Assembly: GCF_002209355.2 (NCBI RefSeq)
Contig: NZ_CP106855.1
Span: 2,170,001 to 2,234,000, forward strand
Reading direction: 5' to 3'
Source of the DNA: Bdellovibrio sp. SKB1291214
GTDB lineage: Bacteria; Bdellovibrionota; Bdellovibrionia; Bdellovibrionales; Bdellovibrionaceae
Length of the DNA: 64,000 bases
Positions 33,631 to 41,789 of the stretch are shown in pieces. The position numbers and the translations under genes were made by a program. How positions within the stretch are numbered: the stretch's first letter is position 1; every line of letters starts with the position of its first letter. The notes under the pieces are model-generated. The model worked only from the letters and a program-made list of their open reading frames with translations. It made no database searches and was not told where the DNA came from.

Positions 33631-35142
33631 ATGGCAAAGCGTTCTTTAAGTCGTCGCGAGTTTTTAAAAATTTCTGCGCTGAGTTCAAGCGGTCTGTTTG
33701 TGTCGAGTGCTTTGGGGGGCTGCGCAGGCCTTGATAGACTCTTTACCGGAGACAAGCGAAATCTTGACGGAGAAGTGGTCATCCTTGGGGCGGGCGCTGC
33801 AGGATTGGCGGCAGCTCACACTTTGAAAAAGAATAAAATTCCATTCAGATTATTTGAAGCCTCCTCGCGCGTCGGTGGACGGGTGCAAACAGTTTCAATG
33901 TTCCCAGGGGAGGAGCCCCTGGCGGAACTGGGTGCTGAGTTTTTCGAAGAGCACCATCGCACCGTGTTCGCGATGGCTAAAGAGTTCAGTTTGACTCCGT
34001 TAGAAATAAAAACTCGCAAAGGACTTGAATCGCATTATTTCCGCTTTGATGGGCAAAACTATCGCGTTCAAGACATCCAACCTCGTCTTAAAACTTTAGC
34101 GGCGCCTTTACGTCGCGTCCGTTCGGATTTATTCCGTGATCAAGAGGCGATTCTGACCTATCGCAACTCTCTGGTATATGATCGCGCCAGTTACTATGAC
34201 ACCCTGTCCTTAGAGGACTTGTTGAATTCGTGGAAGGGTGAAGTTCATCCCGTTATTCTGAAGCTGATTGAAAGCCAAGCTGTTTCTCGGTTTGGTGTAG
34301 ATGCCGCTGATCAATCATCTTTGCATTTCTTGAGCACCCTGGATTCCGAGGGCAGCAGTTTGCTGACGGGTCGTAATATGTATCGTCTTGAGGGCGGACT
34401 TACGAATTTTATGCAAATGATGGCAGCCCGAGTGGCTGGTGTTTTGCCTGACCACAGTTTGAAAATGAATCATGCGTTGGTGGAGATTTCAGAAAAAGAG
34501 AGCGTGTTCACGCTCAACTTCCAAACTCCTCAAGGTCGTCAGCAGTATCAGACTCGCAATATCATCTGCACTTTGCCATTTTCAAAGTTGCGGGAAGTCC
34601 ATAATATCGATTCTCTTTATTTCTCGGATGCAAAAAAAGAAGCGCTGTCCGGGTTGAATTACGCAAGTCACAGCAAAGGTGTCTTAGGGTTTGATTCCGC
34701 TTTTTGGAATAAGAAAAACAGTGTGCCCGCGAACCTTGGAAACTTCACGGGTGATTTCTTGTCGCAAAAGTTCTGGGATAGCACGCGGGAACAAAAAGGT
34801 ACGAAGGCCTTGTTGACGTACTCTCGCGCAGGGAAATCGGGTTTGTCAGCCGGAGCGAGCGCCGAACAAGAAGCCCTTTTTGATTTGGGATTGTTCTACA
34901 AAGACGTGCCACAGAAAGCTGTGGCTCACCAAATGGTGAATTGGAAACAACGTCCCTGGGCCTTGGGTTCGATGGCTGTTTATAAAAAAGGACAGTACAT
35001 GAAATTCAGGGGAGCAGCCGGGGAGGCAGAATACGGAGGGCGCTTTGTATTCGCTGGAGAACATACCAGCCTTAAATTCCCGGGCACCTTGAACGGTGCC
35101 CTTGAGACGGGAATCATGGCTGCAAATTCAATATCACTTTAA
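33631..35142 (+). CDS. Tat-exported FAD-dependent amine oxidase-family protein
   Basis: A 503-residue flavoprotein. The N-terminus MAKRSLSRREFLKISAL is a twin-arginine signal, and LGGC later in it may be a lipobox, which would make it a Tat lipoprotein. The FAD Rossmann motif GAGAAGLAAAHTL lies near residue 55. The C-terminal FAD contact region reads FVFAGEHTSLKFPGTLNGALETG. Such enzymes oxidise amines or protoporphyrinogen-like substrates; no specific substrate can be named. The start is set by GTGAGGG and the Tat signal. The gene overlaps the convergent gene at 35134 by nine bases. Confidence 0.85.
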   Translation: MAKRSLSRREFLKISALSSSGLFVSSALGGCAGLDRLFTGDKRNLDGEVVILGAGAAGLAAAHTLKKNKIPFRLFEASSRVGGRVQTVSMFPGEEPLAELGAEFFEEHHRTVFAMAKEFSLTPLEIKTRKGLESHYFRFDGQNYRVQDIQPRLKTLAAPLRRVRSDLFRDQEAILTYRNSLVYDRASYYDTLSLEDLLNSWKGEVHPVILKLIESQAVSRFGVDAADQSSLHFLSTLDSEGSSLLTGRNMYRLEGGLTNFMQMMAARVAGVLPDHSLKMNHALVEISEKESVFTLNFQTPQGRQQYQTRNIICTLPFSKLREVHNIDSLYFSDAKKEALSGLNYASHSKGVLGFDSAFWNKKNSVPANLGNFTGDFLSQKFWDSTREQKGTKALLTYSRAGKSGLSAGASAEQEALFDLGLFYKDVPQKAVAHQMVNWKQRPWALGSMAVYKKGQYMKFRGAAGEAEYGGRFVFAGEHTSLKFPGTLNGALETGIMAANSISL

Positions 35143-35646
35143 TTCCACTGGCATCACAGCTTTGTCACCTTTAGAGCTTACGAAGCTGTCGACATCAGAT
35201 TTATTGATGGCGCTGATCTTATTCGTCAAGCGGTTGCTTGTTGTGGGCATTCCTTGTGGAGCCGTGCCGTCAGCATTCACCCAAGAATAGTTCTGCTGTG
35301 GAGAAACCACGAACACCACAATGTTGTAAGAAGGACGGAAACCCTCTTTTTCAACCTGCACCTGTGGCAAAGTCACATTGTCGCCCGTGATATAAACGGT
35401 GCGAGATTCTTTAACTTGAGAAATGTTCAACTGGGATGCATCCGTGGAAATGAATGGACGTGATCCCACAGCGTACATCACTGTCAGATACTGACCTTTA
35501 TAGTTTCCAAGTTTACTAACTTGGATTGATGGAACTGTTTCCAACTTAGCTGCTTTTGCAGATTTAGTGGAAAGGGAACCACTCATTAAACCTAAGCCAA
35601 CGATCAAAGTCAGTGCATTGATGATAACAAGTTTTAACGATTTCAT
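35134..35646 (-). CDS. Secreted protein, function unknown
   Basis: A 170-residue protein with a signal peptide (MKSLKLVIINALTLIVGLG..) and a beta-rich mature part. AGGAG precedes the ATG at 35646. No family was recognised. It follows the large secreted gene at 35648 with its start right after that stop, so both are one operon and their products may work together in the periplasm or outer membrane. Confidence 0.65.
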   Translation of the reverse strand: MKSLKLVIINALTLIVGLGLMSGSLSTKSAKAAKLETVPSIQVSKLGNYKGQYLTVMYAVGSRPFISTDASQLNISQVKESRTVYITGDNVTLPQVQVEKEGFRPSYNIVVFVVSPQQNYSWVNADGTAPQGMPTTSNRLTNKISAINKSDVDSFVSSKGDKAVMPVELK

Positions 35647-35647
35647 A

Positions 35648-37357
35648 TTACTGAGCTCCTGCTTTCGCATAATCCAAATACATCACTAAATGTCCTTTTG
35701 GATCCATGACGACGCGATTTATATCTAATTTCAAACCCAAAATTTCTGGTGGAAGGGGAAGAGATCCTGGGATCGCTTCTTCTTTCGTTTTCCAACCAGC
35801 GCACTGTTCACGAAGTTTATCTTTGATACCTTCACGAACCTTGCCCTTCAGAAGCTTGCCTGCCAAAGAGAAGTACTTGTCGTCCATCGACATAGTGTCC
35901 ACATCGATAGAATACAGTACAAGCTGCATGCCGCTCTTATCCGCCATTTGGCGTAATTTTGCAATGATATCGAAGTCGACAACGATTTTCTCTTTGAGGA
36001 AAATCGAGTCGGGCTTGTTTTCCACGGAGACGCGCAGTTTAACGAAGGTTTCAGTGTCCTTAAGTGGCATCGCAACTGGCGCTTTTACATAGTCAATCAA
36101 AGGAGCTGCCATCATTTTCAAAGTGGAACCATCTGACATCGCAATCTTTTCGAAATTACGGCGTTCGAAGGAAAGCTGCATAATACGATTGATTAAGCCA
36201 CGATCCAGGCTCAATCCAATGTCATATCTTTCCTGGGGAACCAGTCCCCAAGTCACCTGACCACGGGATTTATCCTCGGAACGAGGTAGGCTGCGCGGAT
36301 TAATAGGGTCCTCGGCATAAGCGCCCAGTTCAATATTCAGGGACTCTTTTAGCCCAATGTTTTGCAGACGCAGTCCCCATTTAAAATCCGGGCGCGTGTC
36401 ATTGGGTTCTTTGCCGGGAGGCACCATATTTTGAACTTGGTCCAAATTACCTGACAAGAACTGTTTGGCTTTCTCGTTTAGCATTGCAGGAAGCTGCGTT
36501 CTGGCAAACTCACCCAAGTTTTCTCTCACAGTTGTTAAAATCTGCGGAGCTTGTTCCGTGAACAGCTTGTCGATTTCTTTATTGTTCAGCAAAAACTTTT
36601 TGCCGTTAATTTCGATTGCAAACTGCGGCACCAAAAGTTTTTTGTATTGCAAGGAAACAGGGATAGTATCCAGGTTGTTTTCAACCTCTAAAGCTTCAAA
36701 TTCCAAAGCCCCATAGGCGTTCATGCGAAGATAAAATGGCAGGCGGATTTTAAGTGGGTTTTTATTGTCACCCGCAGTCAGGCTGACTCCTTCCGCGCCG
36801 AACTGGCCGAGGAAAGCATTGTTGAAGTCCCAAACTTTGACGGAGTTTGTTCCCAGAGTTAGATGCTTAATCTCAAGCTCAATCGCTAAGATCGCGCCTT
36901 CACGCTTGCCTAATTTTTCCATCAATTTTTGATCCGTCACTAAAGAGAAACGGGAAAACTTAGCCACGTACCCTGATTCACCAATTTCGATAGTTGGACG
37001 GTGCTCGTTCAAAGAAAAGCCCACAAGCCATTTCGTTAAAAGCTCGCGAACGTTTTTATACATTTTAACTTCTTCAGGATGATCCTTCGAATAATCATCT
37101 GGATTAATAGGCTTTTCGAAAGTGTAGGACAATGCTGGGAAATACCCCTCGTCGATATTCACCCCTAAGTTGCCAAGGATTTTCCCAAGCTCAGTATCAA
37201 AGTACTTCATCCCACGAGTCGTGACATGCACTTGCACGGCTTTATTCAGCAAATGCTCCTGGGTCATGTAAGGGTCTGCATCCATCGCGTGAACGGGCAG
37301 TGCGGTAGATAAACCCAGCACTACAGGGAGTAATAATTTATGAGTCTGTCGAAGCAC
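35648..37357 (-). CDS. Large secreted protein, possible BPI/SMP-like lipid-binding fold
   Basis: A 569-residue exported protein. GTG at 37357 is chosen because TGAGG sits upstream and a signal peptide (KLLLPVVLGLSTALPVHA) then follows. The mature protein is a long alternation of amphipathic strands and helices with no cysteines in obvious pairs. The C-terminal pattern LPLPPEILGLKLDINRV then KGHLVMYLDY is reminiscent of tubular lipid-binding (BPI/TULIP) proteins. That is a weak, shape-level resemblance. No catalytic motif is visible. It is co-operonic with the secreted protein at 35134. Confidence 0.65.
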   Translation of the reverse strand: MLRQTHKLLLPVVLGLSTALPVHAMDADPYMTQEHLLNKAVQVHVTTRGMKYFDTELGKILGNLGVNIDEGYFPALSYTFEKPINPDDYSKDHPEEVKMYKNVRELLTKWLVGFSLNEHRPTIEIGESGYVAKFSRFSLVTDQKLMEKLGKREGAILAIELEIKHLTLGTNSVKVWDFNNAFLGQFGAEGVSLTAGDNKNPLKIRLPFYLRMNAYGALEFEALEVENNLDTIPVSLQYKKLLVPQFAIEINGKKFLLNNKEIDKLFTEQAPQILTTVRENLGEFARTQLPAMLNEKAKQFLSGNLDQVQNMVPPGKEPNDTRPDFKWGLRLQNIGLKESLNIELGAYAEDPINPRSLPRSEDKSRGQVTWGLVPQERYDIGLSLDRGLINRIMQLSFERRNFEKIAMSDGSTLKMMAAPLIDYVKAPVAMPLKDTETFVKLRVSVENKPDSIFLKEKIVVDFDIIAKLRQMADKSGMQLVLYSIDVDTMSMDDKYFSLAGKLLKGKVREGIKDKLREQCAGWKTKEEAIPGSLPLPPEILGLKLDINRVVMDPKGHLVMYLDYAKAGAQ

Positions 37358-37673
37358 GGGAACCTCATAGTTTAAGAGATGCCTCTGCCAGTGCAAGGAT
37401 GGGTCCATATCAAATCAAATATGTCGTGTCTCTAAGGACACTAAGGGTGTCTTTGCTGTCTAGTCACTGCACAGGTCGGAAATTCCTACAAAAGTAAGTG
37501 AGTCGCCGCTTCTACCTTGCCACATGTTCATTGTTTTCACCCAGGACATGGAGAAAATGCCATGACGAGTGTTTATTCCAACACATTTTGAAAATGCTAA
37601 CGTGTATGTGGGACGAATATGCGGTGAGGTTGTTTCGCACAGGAATCATCCTTTGCAAACACAAGGAGACTCA
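37358..37673. other. Intergenic region between divergent genes
   Basis: A 316-base gap separates the secreted-protein operon (leftward) from the Q/N-rich gene (rightward), so both promoters should lie here. A small gacac/gtgtc hairpin is present at about 37437-37455. I could not fix promoter elements with confidence, and the short frames here are not convincing genes. Confidence 0.3.
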
Positions 37674-37985
37674 GTGGAAAACAACATGGACCGCAATCAG
37701 AATCAAAATCAAAGCAATCAATCTGGCTCTAGACAATCTGGCCAGGGATCGCAAGATCAAAGCCAAAATCAACGTCAAGGTTCAGGCGACAGACAGTCCA
37801 ACAGTGGGGGACAGCAAAATCGCAATTCAAATCAGTCATCCGGATCAAAAGAGTCGCGCAACGCCAGTTCCATTACGAGCGATGACACTGAGGATCTTCG
37901 TAATGAAGATCAATTTGACGAGCAAGAAGACAGTTCTGCAAATGAAGGTCGTGAGAATCGCGCAAATCGCGAGAGCCGTATTTAA
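37674..37985 (+). CDS. Small Gln/Asn/Ser-rich disordered protein
   Basis: A 103-residue hydrophilic protein. GTG at 37674 is preceded by AAGGAG. The composition is extreme: Gln, Asn, Ser, Gly, Asp, Glu and Arg dominate, with segments such as NQNQNQSNQSGSRQSGQ and RNSNQSSGSKESRN, and hardly any hydrophobic residue. No signal peptide or membrane span is present. It should be intrinsically disordered, and the Q/N richness is prion- or condensate-like. Possible roles include stress protection or a regulatory scaffold. No family was recognised. Confidence 0.6.
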   Translation: MENNMDRNQNQNQSNQSGSRQSGQGSQDQSQNQRQGSGDRQSNSGGQQNRNSNQSSGSKESRNASSITSDDTEDLRNEDQFDEQEDSSANEGRENRANRESRI

Positions 37986-37990
37986 TTTCG

Positions 37991-38022
37991 CAAAAAAAAG
38001 CCCTGCGATTGCAGGGCTTTGG
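37991..38022 (-). terminator. Intrinsic terminator of the 38042 gene
   Basis: Stem agccctgc with gcagggct around a four-base loop; read leftward it is followed by eight T. It lies just after the stop of the leftward gene and may also work weakly for the rightward Q/N-rich gene. Confidence 0.85.
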
Positions 38023-38041
38023 TGGTTTCAAAATTTATATT

Positions 38042-38899
38042 TTAGAACGCCCAACCGTAACCGGCGCGAATCATCATTTGAGAGGCGCTGGACGTGTTGT
38101 TATCTGGGAACATGGCATAGTCCAACTGGATAGGAACATAGGTGCGTTTATCCAGGTGCCAATCTACTCCCAAAGAACCTACGATCGTTTGGTTTGTTGT
38201 GATTTTTGCTGTATCCAGAACGTTGGAAGATTTTTGCATTGCGAATAGGAAGCCCAAGCCGCCACCCGCAGAGAATTCCAAAGAAGTTGTTCTATAAAAA
38301 GAGTAGCGGATCAAAGCATTCATACCTAAGTAACCAATGTCAGCTGTACATTTCATACCTGACGTACATGAGCCACCCGAAAACCCAGAGGAAGCCGTAC
38401 CTGTTACATTCAATGTTTCGTAACCAACCAGGATTTTAACGCTGATGTTTTTATCTAAGTATGTTTGATAGTAACCATCCAAGTTAAAGCTTGAACCAGT
38501 CATAGTCATTGATCCAGTAGATGACTTAACATTCATCGAGCTATTAACCATACCGGCCATCAGACCCCAGGATTTTTTAGAGCCGGAAGCTTTTCCACGA
38601 GATTTATTCACTTCGCTTGGCGCCGCACTCATGCGACCTTGGAAGCGTTGAAGAGAGTTACCTGCAGCTACATTTCCTTTAGAAACCGTAGCGATAGCTC
38701 GGCCACCTTGAACTTTAGATACTTGCAAAAGACCGCGCTTTTTACCACTGCCGTCGATGACAAAATACTGATCACCAACGAGTGCTGTATCGCCCTCAAG
38801 ATCAATAAGTGCTTTGCCGCCGGATACTTTAGTAACCTTTGCTGCGTTCGCGGTGATGGACAGGCCTAGTAATATCAAAGTTGCAATCAGTGTTTTCAT
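38042..38899 (-). CDS. Outer-membrane beta-barrel protein, function unknown
   Basis: A 285-residue exported protein with signal peptide MKTLIATLILLGLSITANA. The first half contains an N-terminal beta domain (about 20-75, KVSGGKALIDLEGDTALVGDQ), then a Lys/Ser-rich linker. The second half has alternating strands of a small barrel (GYYQTYLDKNISVKILVGYE and later), ending YGWAF with the C-terminal Phe expected for BAM-dependent barrels. A cysteine pair sits in one loop (SCTSGMKC). No named family was recognised. Confidence 0.7.
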   Translation of the reverse strand: MKTLIATLILLGLSITANAAKVTKVSGGKALIDLEGDTALVGDQYFVIDGSGKKRGLLQVSKVQGGRAIATVSKGNVAAGNSLQRFQGRMSAAPSEVNKSRGKASGSKKSWGLMAGMVNSSMNVKSSTGSMTMTGSSFNLDGYYQTYLDKNISVKILVGYETLNVTGTASSGFSGGSCTSGMKCTADIGYLGMNALIRYSFYRTTSLEFSAGGGLGFLFAMQKSSNVLDTAKITTNQTIVGSLGVDWHLDKRTYVPIQLDYAMFPDNNTSSASQMMIRAGYGWAF

Positions 38900-39040
38900 A
38901 CGAATCCTATCGACACAAATCGAGAAAATCTTAATCCAAAAGACCAAGTTTGAAACATCGTCTCATTGTGAGATTCTCGCAGAGTTTCTATACAAAAAAA
39001 CTGAAAATCGCCGAAACTGGATTGGGCCATTTGAAGTCAT

Positions 39041-39222
39041 TTTTGAGGTCGCCGGTCTTGAATACGTAAATGGTAAGTCAGGCCAAACAATAAGTTCGTC
39101 ACTTTACTTTGGAATTATAGAAAGCCAAGGTGGCGGAACGAAAAATTATGCCAGACGATGGTGGGACAGTGAGTGCATCTCAGCAACAAGCTGTGTATGA
39201 TTGGATTGCTGGTATTCAGTAA
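39041..39222 (+). pseudogene. Frameshifted C-terminal fragment of a cytochrome c-type protein
   Basis: One frame gives GKSGQTISSSLYFGIIESQGG up to about 39141 (the SLY..I element). The next frame gives KIMPDDGGTVSASQQQ then AVYDWIAGI to a TAA at 39220. Together they match the usual end of class I-like c-type cytochromes (SLLY..I..MP..G.LS..Q...I..WI). The two parts are offset by one base at a run of five A (39141-39145), so one A fewer would join them. No CxxCH haem site is seen upstream, so the N-terminus is lost or elsewhere. It lies just before yceI. Confidence 0.45.
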
Positions 39223-39245
39223 GATAAAACCATGGGGGAAATGGA

Positions 39246-39728
39246 ATGAAATTGGTTATTGCAGCAGCATTGGTTACTTTGGGTGTGTCTAGCGCGTTTG
39301 CTCAGTCTGTCGTATTCGACGTGACTTTGAATCCGATGGGAGACTTCAAAGCAAAAACAAATCAGATCAAAGGTTCAGCAGTTTTGAAGGGCGACACAGT
39401 CACAGCTCAAAATATCGTTGTGAATATGAAGTCCTTGAAAACCGGTGTTGATCTTCGAGATAAGCACACTCAAAAATATCTTGAGACTGATAAATACCCA
39501 ACAGCGACTTTGATCTCTGCGATCGGTAAAGGTGGCAAGGGTAAAGCTAAAATCAAAATCAAAGATAAAACGATCGAAGCAAACGGCACTTATAAAATCG
39601 AAGGCAGTTTGCTAAAAGCAGAATTCATCGTTAAAGCATCTGATATCAATATCAAAGATGTTAACTATATGGGCGTAGGAACTGAAGATGACGTGAAAGT
39701 TCACGTTGAAGTTCCAGTTTCTAAATAA
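39246..39728 (+). CDS. YceI-family periplasmic lipocalin-like protein
   Basis: A 160-residue protein with signal peptide MKLVIAAALVTLGVSSAFA and a YceI domain. The order is FDVTLNPMGDFKAKTNQIKG, then NMKSLKTGVDLRDKHTQKYLET, then YPTATL, and an Ile/Lys-rich closing strand region. YceI proteins bind polyisoprenoids such as ubiquinone in an extended barrel. A strong terminator follows. The preceding decayed cytochrome fragment may be a remnant of a once-linked redox locus. Confidence 0.9.
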   Translation: MKLVIAAALVTLGVSSAFAQSVVFDVTLNPMGDFKAKTNQIKGSAVLKGDTVTAQNIVVNMKSLKTGVDLRDKHTQKYLETDKYPTATLISAIGKGGKGKAKIKIKDKTIEANGTYKIEGSLLKAEFIVKASDINIKDVNYMGVGTEDDVKVHVEVPVSK

Positions 39729-39746
39729 TCTGATGAGAAATCAAAA

Positions 39747-39777
39747 AAAATCCCGGAAAGACCTTCCGGGATTTTTT
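39747..39777 (+). terminator. Bidirectional intrinsic terminator
   Basis: Stem aatcccgga with tccgggatt (loop of about six bases), flanked by A-run upstream and T-run downstream. It ends yceI and, read the other way, the 39781 gene. Confidence 0.9.
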
Positions 39778-39780
39778 ATT

Positions 39781-40527
39781 TTAGTAGCGATAGTTGACGC
39801 CAATTTTCCAAAGATAGGCACCCTCATCAATCGGACCAATTGCTTGGTAAAAATCCCAAGCCTTGAAAATTCTTAAGTTCATATCTGCTAAGACCGCCAC
39901 ATTATATTTTTCGCCTGCCGCTGCTTCCACGCCGTTGCCGGATGGCAAATCAATGTTACGCATATAGATCATTGCTGTTCCACCCACATTCACCTTGTTC
40001 GTCAGACGCCAAAACAGACGAGGAGTGATGGCCAGCATGCTGAAATTTTGCCGCTCGACTTTTAAGTCATTGCTAAATGGACCTGCATTCGCGCGACCCG
40101 CAGCCAGCAGCGCTCCGGCGCTCCAACCCCAGCGCATATAGTGAATCTCTTTCTGCAGTTGCAGACCAATTCCGTTGAAGTTCATGTTTGAAGATGTGGT
40201 GACGCCCAGTTGGCTCACCGTCATATTTTCATTCCACTGCAATGATGTAAGCCCCACAGCCCACGAGGTAACCGTCACTGGCGGCAAACGTTTGGCGCGG
40301 GGGCGCGCAATACTTGTTCCTTCCGTCGATTCCGAAGGCTCTGTTTCCTGACCATCGTTTTGAACGGCCTGTTCAAAGGCATCATCAGAGTCTGGATCAA
40401 TAGTCACCGTTTCCTCAAACGTGATATCGGAATCGGAAGTCGTCGCGTCCTGTGCTTGTTGAGCGGCGGACGTTGCAGTCATCATCATCACTAAGCAAAA
40501 TAATAGGGACGTATTCAATGTTATCAT
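39781..40527 (-). CDS. Putative outer-membrane protein
   Basis: A 248-residue exported protein. A signal peptide (residues about 1-22, TSLLFCLVMMMTATSAAQQ) is followed by an acidic, disordered Asp/Glu/Ser/Thr-rich stretch (about 23-75). A beta-barrel-like half comes next (strands with WSAGALLAAG, LFWRLTNKVNVGG), ending VNYRY with a C-terminal Tyr. No family was recognised. It lies nine bases after the haem-motif barrel gene on the same strand and is co-transcribed, so the two probably form one outer-membrane unit. Confidence 0.65.
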   Translation of the reverse strand: MITLNTSLLFCLVMMMTATSAAQQAQDATTSDSDITFEETVTIDPDSDDAFEQAVQNDGQETEPSESTEGTSIARPRAKRLPPVTVTSWAVGLTSLQWNENMTVSQLGVTTSSNMNFNGIGLQLQKEIHYMRWGWSAGALLAAGRANAGPFSNDLKVERQNFSMLAITPRLFWRLTNKVNVGGTAMIYMRNIDLPSGNGVEAAAGEKYNVAVLADMNLRIFKAWDFYQAIGPIDEGAYLWKIGVNYRY

Positions 40528-40536
40528 TCCGCTCTC

Positions 40537-41709
40537 CTAGTATGACACGTGCACTTGTGTTTGAAGGGCCCACGAATCGTCAACACCTGCTCCGTCTAAA
40601 TTGGTCTTACCGTTGCTAAGACTTGCGCGGAACTCTGTTCGAGGTAGTGGAAAGGCTAAAAGACCAAAGGTGTATTTTAAATTCTCTGAAGAAGATTTTT
40701 GAATGTCGTCTTTAGAGTGTTCAATTGTTGTTAAAACATTATAACCACGAGTGATGGCTACCATTGATTGCACCCATGCATATGAACCCAGTTGTGGGTC
40801 AAGATTGGTTCCCTTGCGAGTTTGCTCTTTCAATCCAGCCTCTGCCAAAACAGATGTTCCTTTGGAAAGTCCCATGCGAGTCATAACCCCCGCAAGTCGC
40901 CAACGAGTTTGATCCGATTCCGAGGCCAGAACCGAGCCACCAACTTTGAATTTTTCATAGACTTGGTATTCGCCGGTGACAGCCACACCTTGCTGGCGCT
41001 TTTCAGAAACCGTGTAAACGCTGCCAAAGAAGGGATTTACTGCAATATCCCAAACTGGATAAGTGAAGTGCGCCATGACTCCCAAAGACTGTCCGTATTG
41101 ATTGAGTCCCACATCAGAAGCCGGGAAGCGATTTACCGCTGTATGATCCACATTGCGAATGCCGTAGGCCTTATCCATCTGTCCTGCGTACCACCAAAGA
41201 TTATTGCTTTGTTTGATGCGCACATAAAACTCTTTCGCATAGATGGACCATTTGTCGATCGTCGTTTCTGGAACGTCAAAGTCAGCATAGGAAGCCGTCG
41301 TAATTAACGAGACATTTTGTTTTTTATCAAAAAAGAAATTCAAATTGAAATCGCGCTGCATATTCACCCATTTGTTCACTTCGTTGGAACCATTTGGGTT
41401 CTGTTGAAAATAAAGACCGCGATATTTAATCCCCGGGCGAAAGAACCACGGCATTTGTTGAGTGACTAAAAATCCAGAGGCATTGCCGATGGTTTCTTCT
41501 TCCATGCTGTCAGGAAAAACGGCGCGGGAGGTGATCTCGGTTGCAAACAAGGCGCGACCGTAATCATTCAAGGCTCCACCGCCTAAGCCGTTATAGTGGC
41601 AGGTGATACATGAGGAGTAACCGTACCCAATGAAGTCGGGATATGCCACGGACTGTTTTGATACTATAAGAACGCCAATAAAGATGAGGATATTCAGTAG
41701 TTGTCTCAC
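40537..41709 (-). CDS. Outer-membrane barrel protein with N-terminal CxxCH haem motif
   Basis: A 390-residue exported protein. GTG at 41709 gives signal peptide LLNILIFIGVLIVSKQSVA; the exact start is uncertain because no clear ribosome-binding site is visible. Residues 34-38 are CITCH, a c-type haem attachment motif, followed by GLGGGALNDYGRALFA. The rest (about 80-390) is a regular series of amphipathic strands ending VHVSY, typical of porins. One haem group at the periplasmic mouth of a barrel would suit electron transfer across the outer membrane. The haem role is inferred from the motif. Confidence 0.75.
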   Translation of the reverse strand: MRQLLNILIFIGVLIVSKQSVAYPDFIGYGYSSCITCHYNGLGGGALNDYGRALFATEITSRAVFPDSMEEETIGNASGFLVTQQMPWFFRPGIKYRGLYFQQNPNGSNEVNKWVNMQRDFNLNFFFDKKQNVSLITTASYADFDVPETTIDKWSIYAKEFYVRIKQSNNLWWYAGQMDKAYGIRNVDHTAVNRFPASDVGLNQYGQSLGVMAHFTYPVWDIAVNPFFGSVYTVSEKRQQGVAVTGEYQVYEKFKVGGSVLASESDQTRWRLAGVMTRMGLSKGTSVLAEAGLKEQTRKGTNLDPQLGSYAWVQSMVAITRGYNVLTTIEHSKDDIQKSSSENLKYTFGLLAFPLPRTEFRASLSNGKTNLDGAGVDDSWALQTQVHVSY

Positions 41710-41789
41710 AGCTAAACAGTCTATTTGGAACACTCTGGGTTGCAAGAAAAAAACTGTATTCTCACATTCGTCAAACCGATAAGTTAGCC

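Noticed and set aside
38814-39200. 128-residue frame upstream of yceI as an intact gene
   Set aside because: Only its last third has recognisable content, which ends in a frameshift; the first part overlaps the start of the 38042 gene on the opposite strand.
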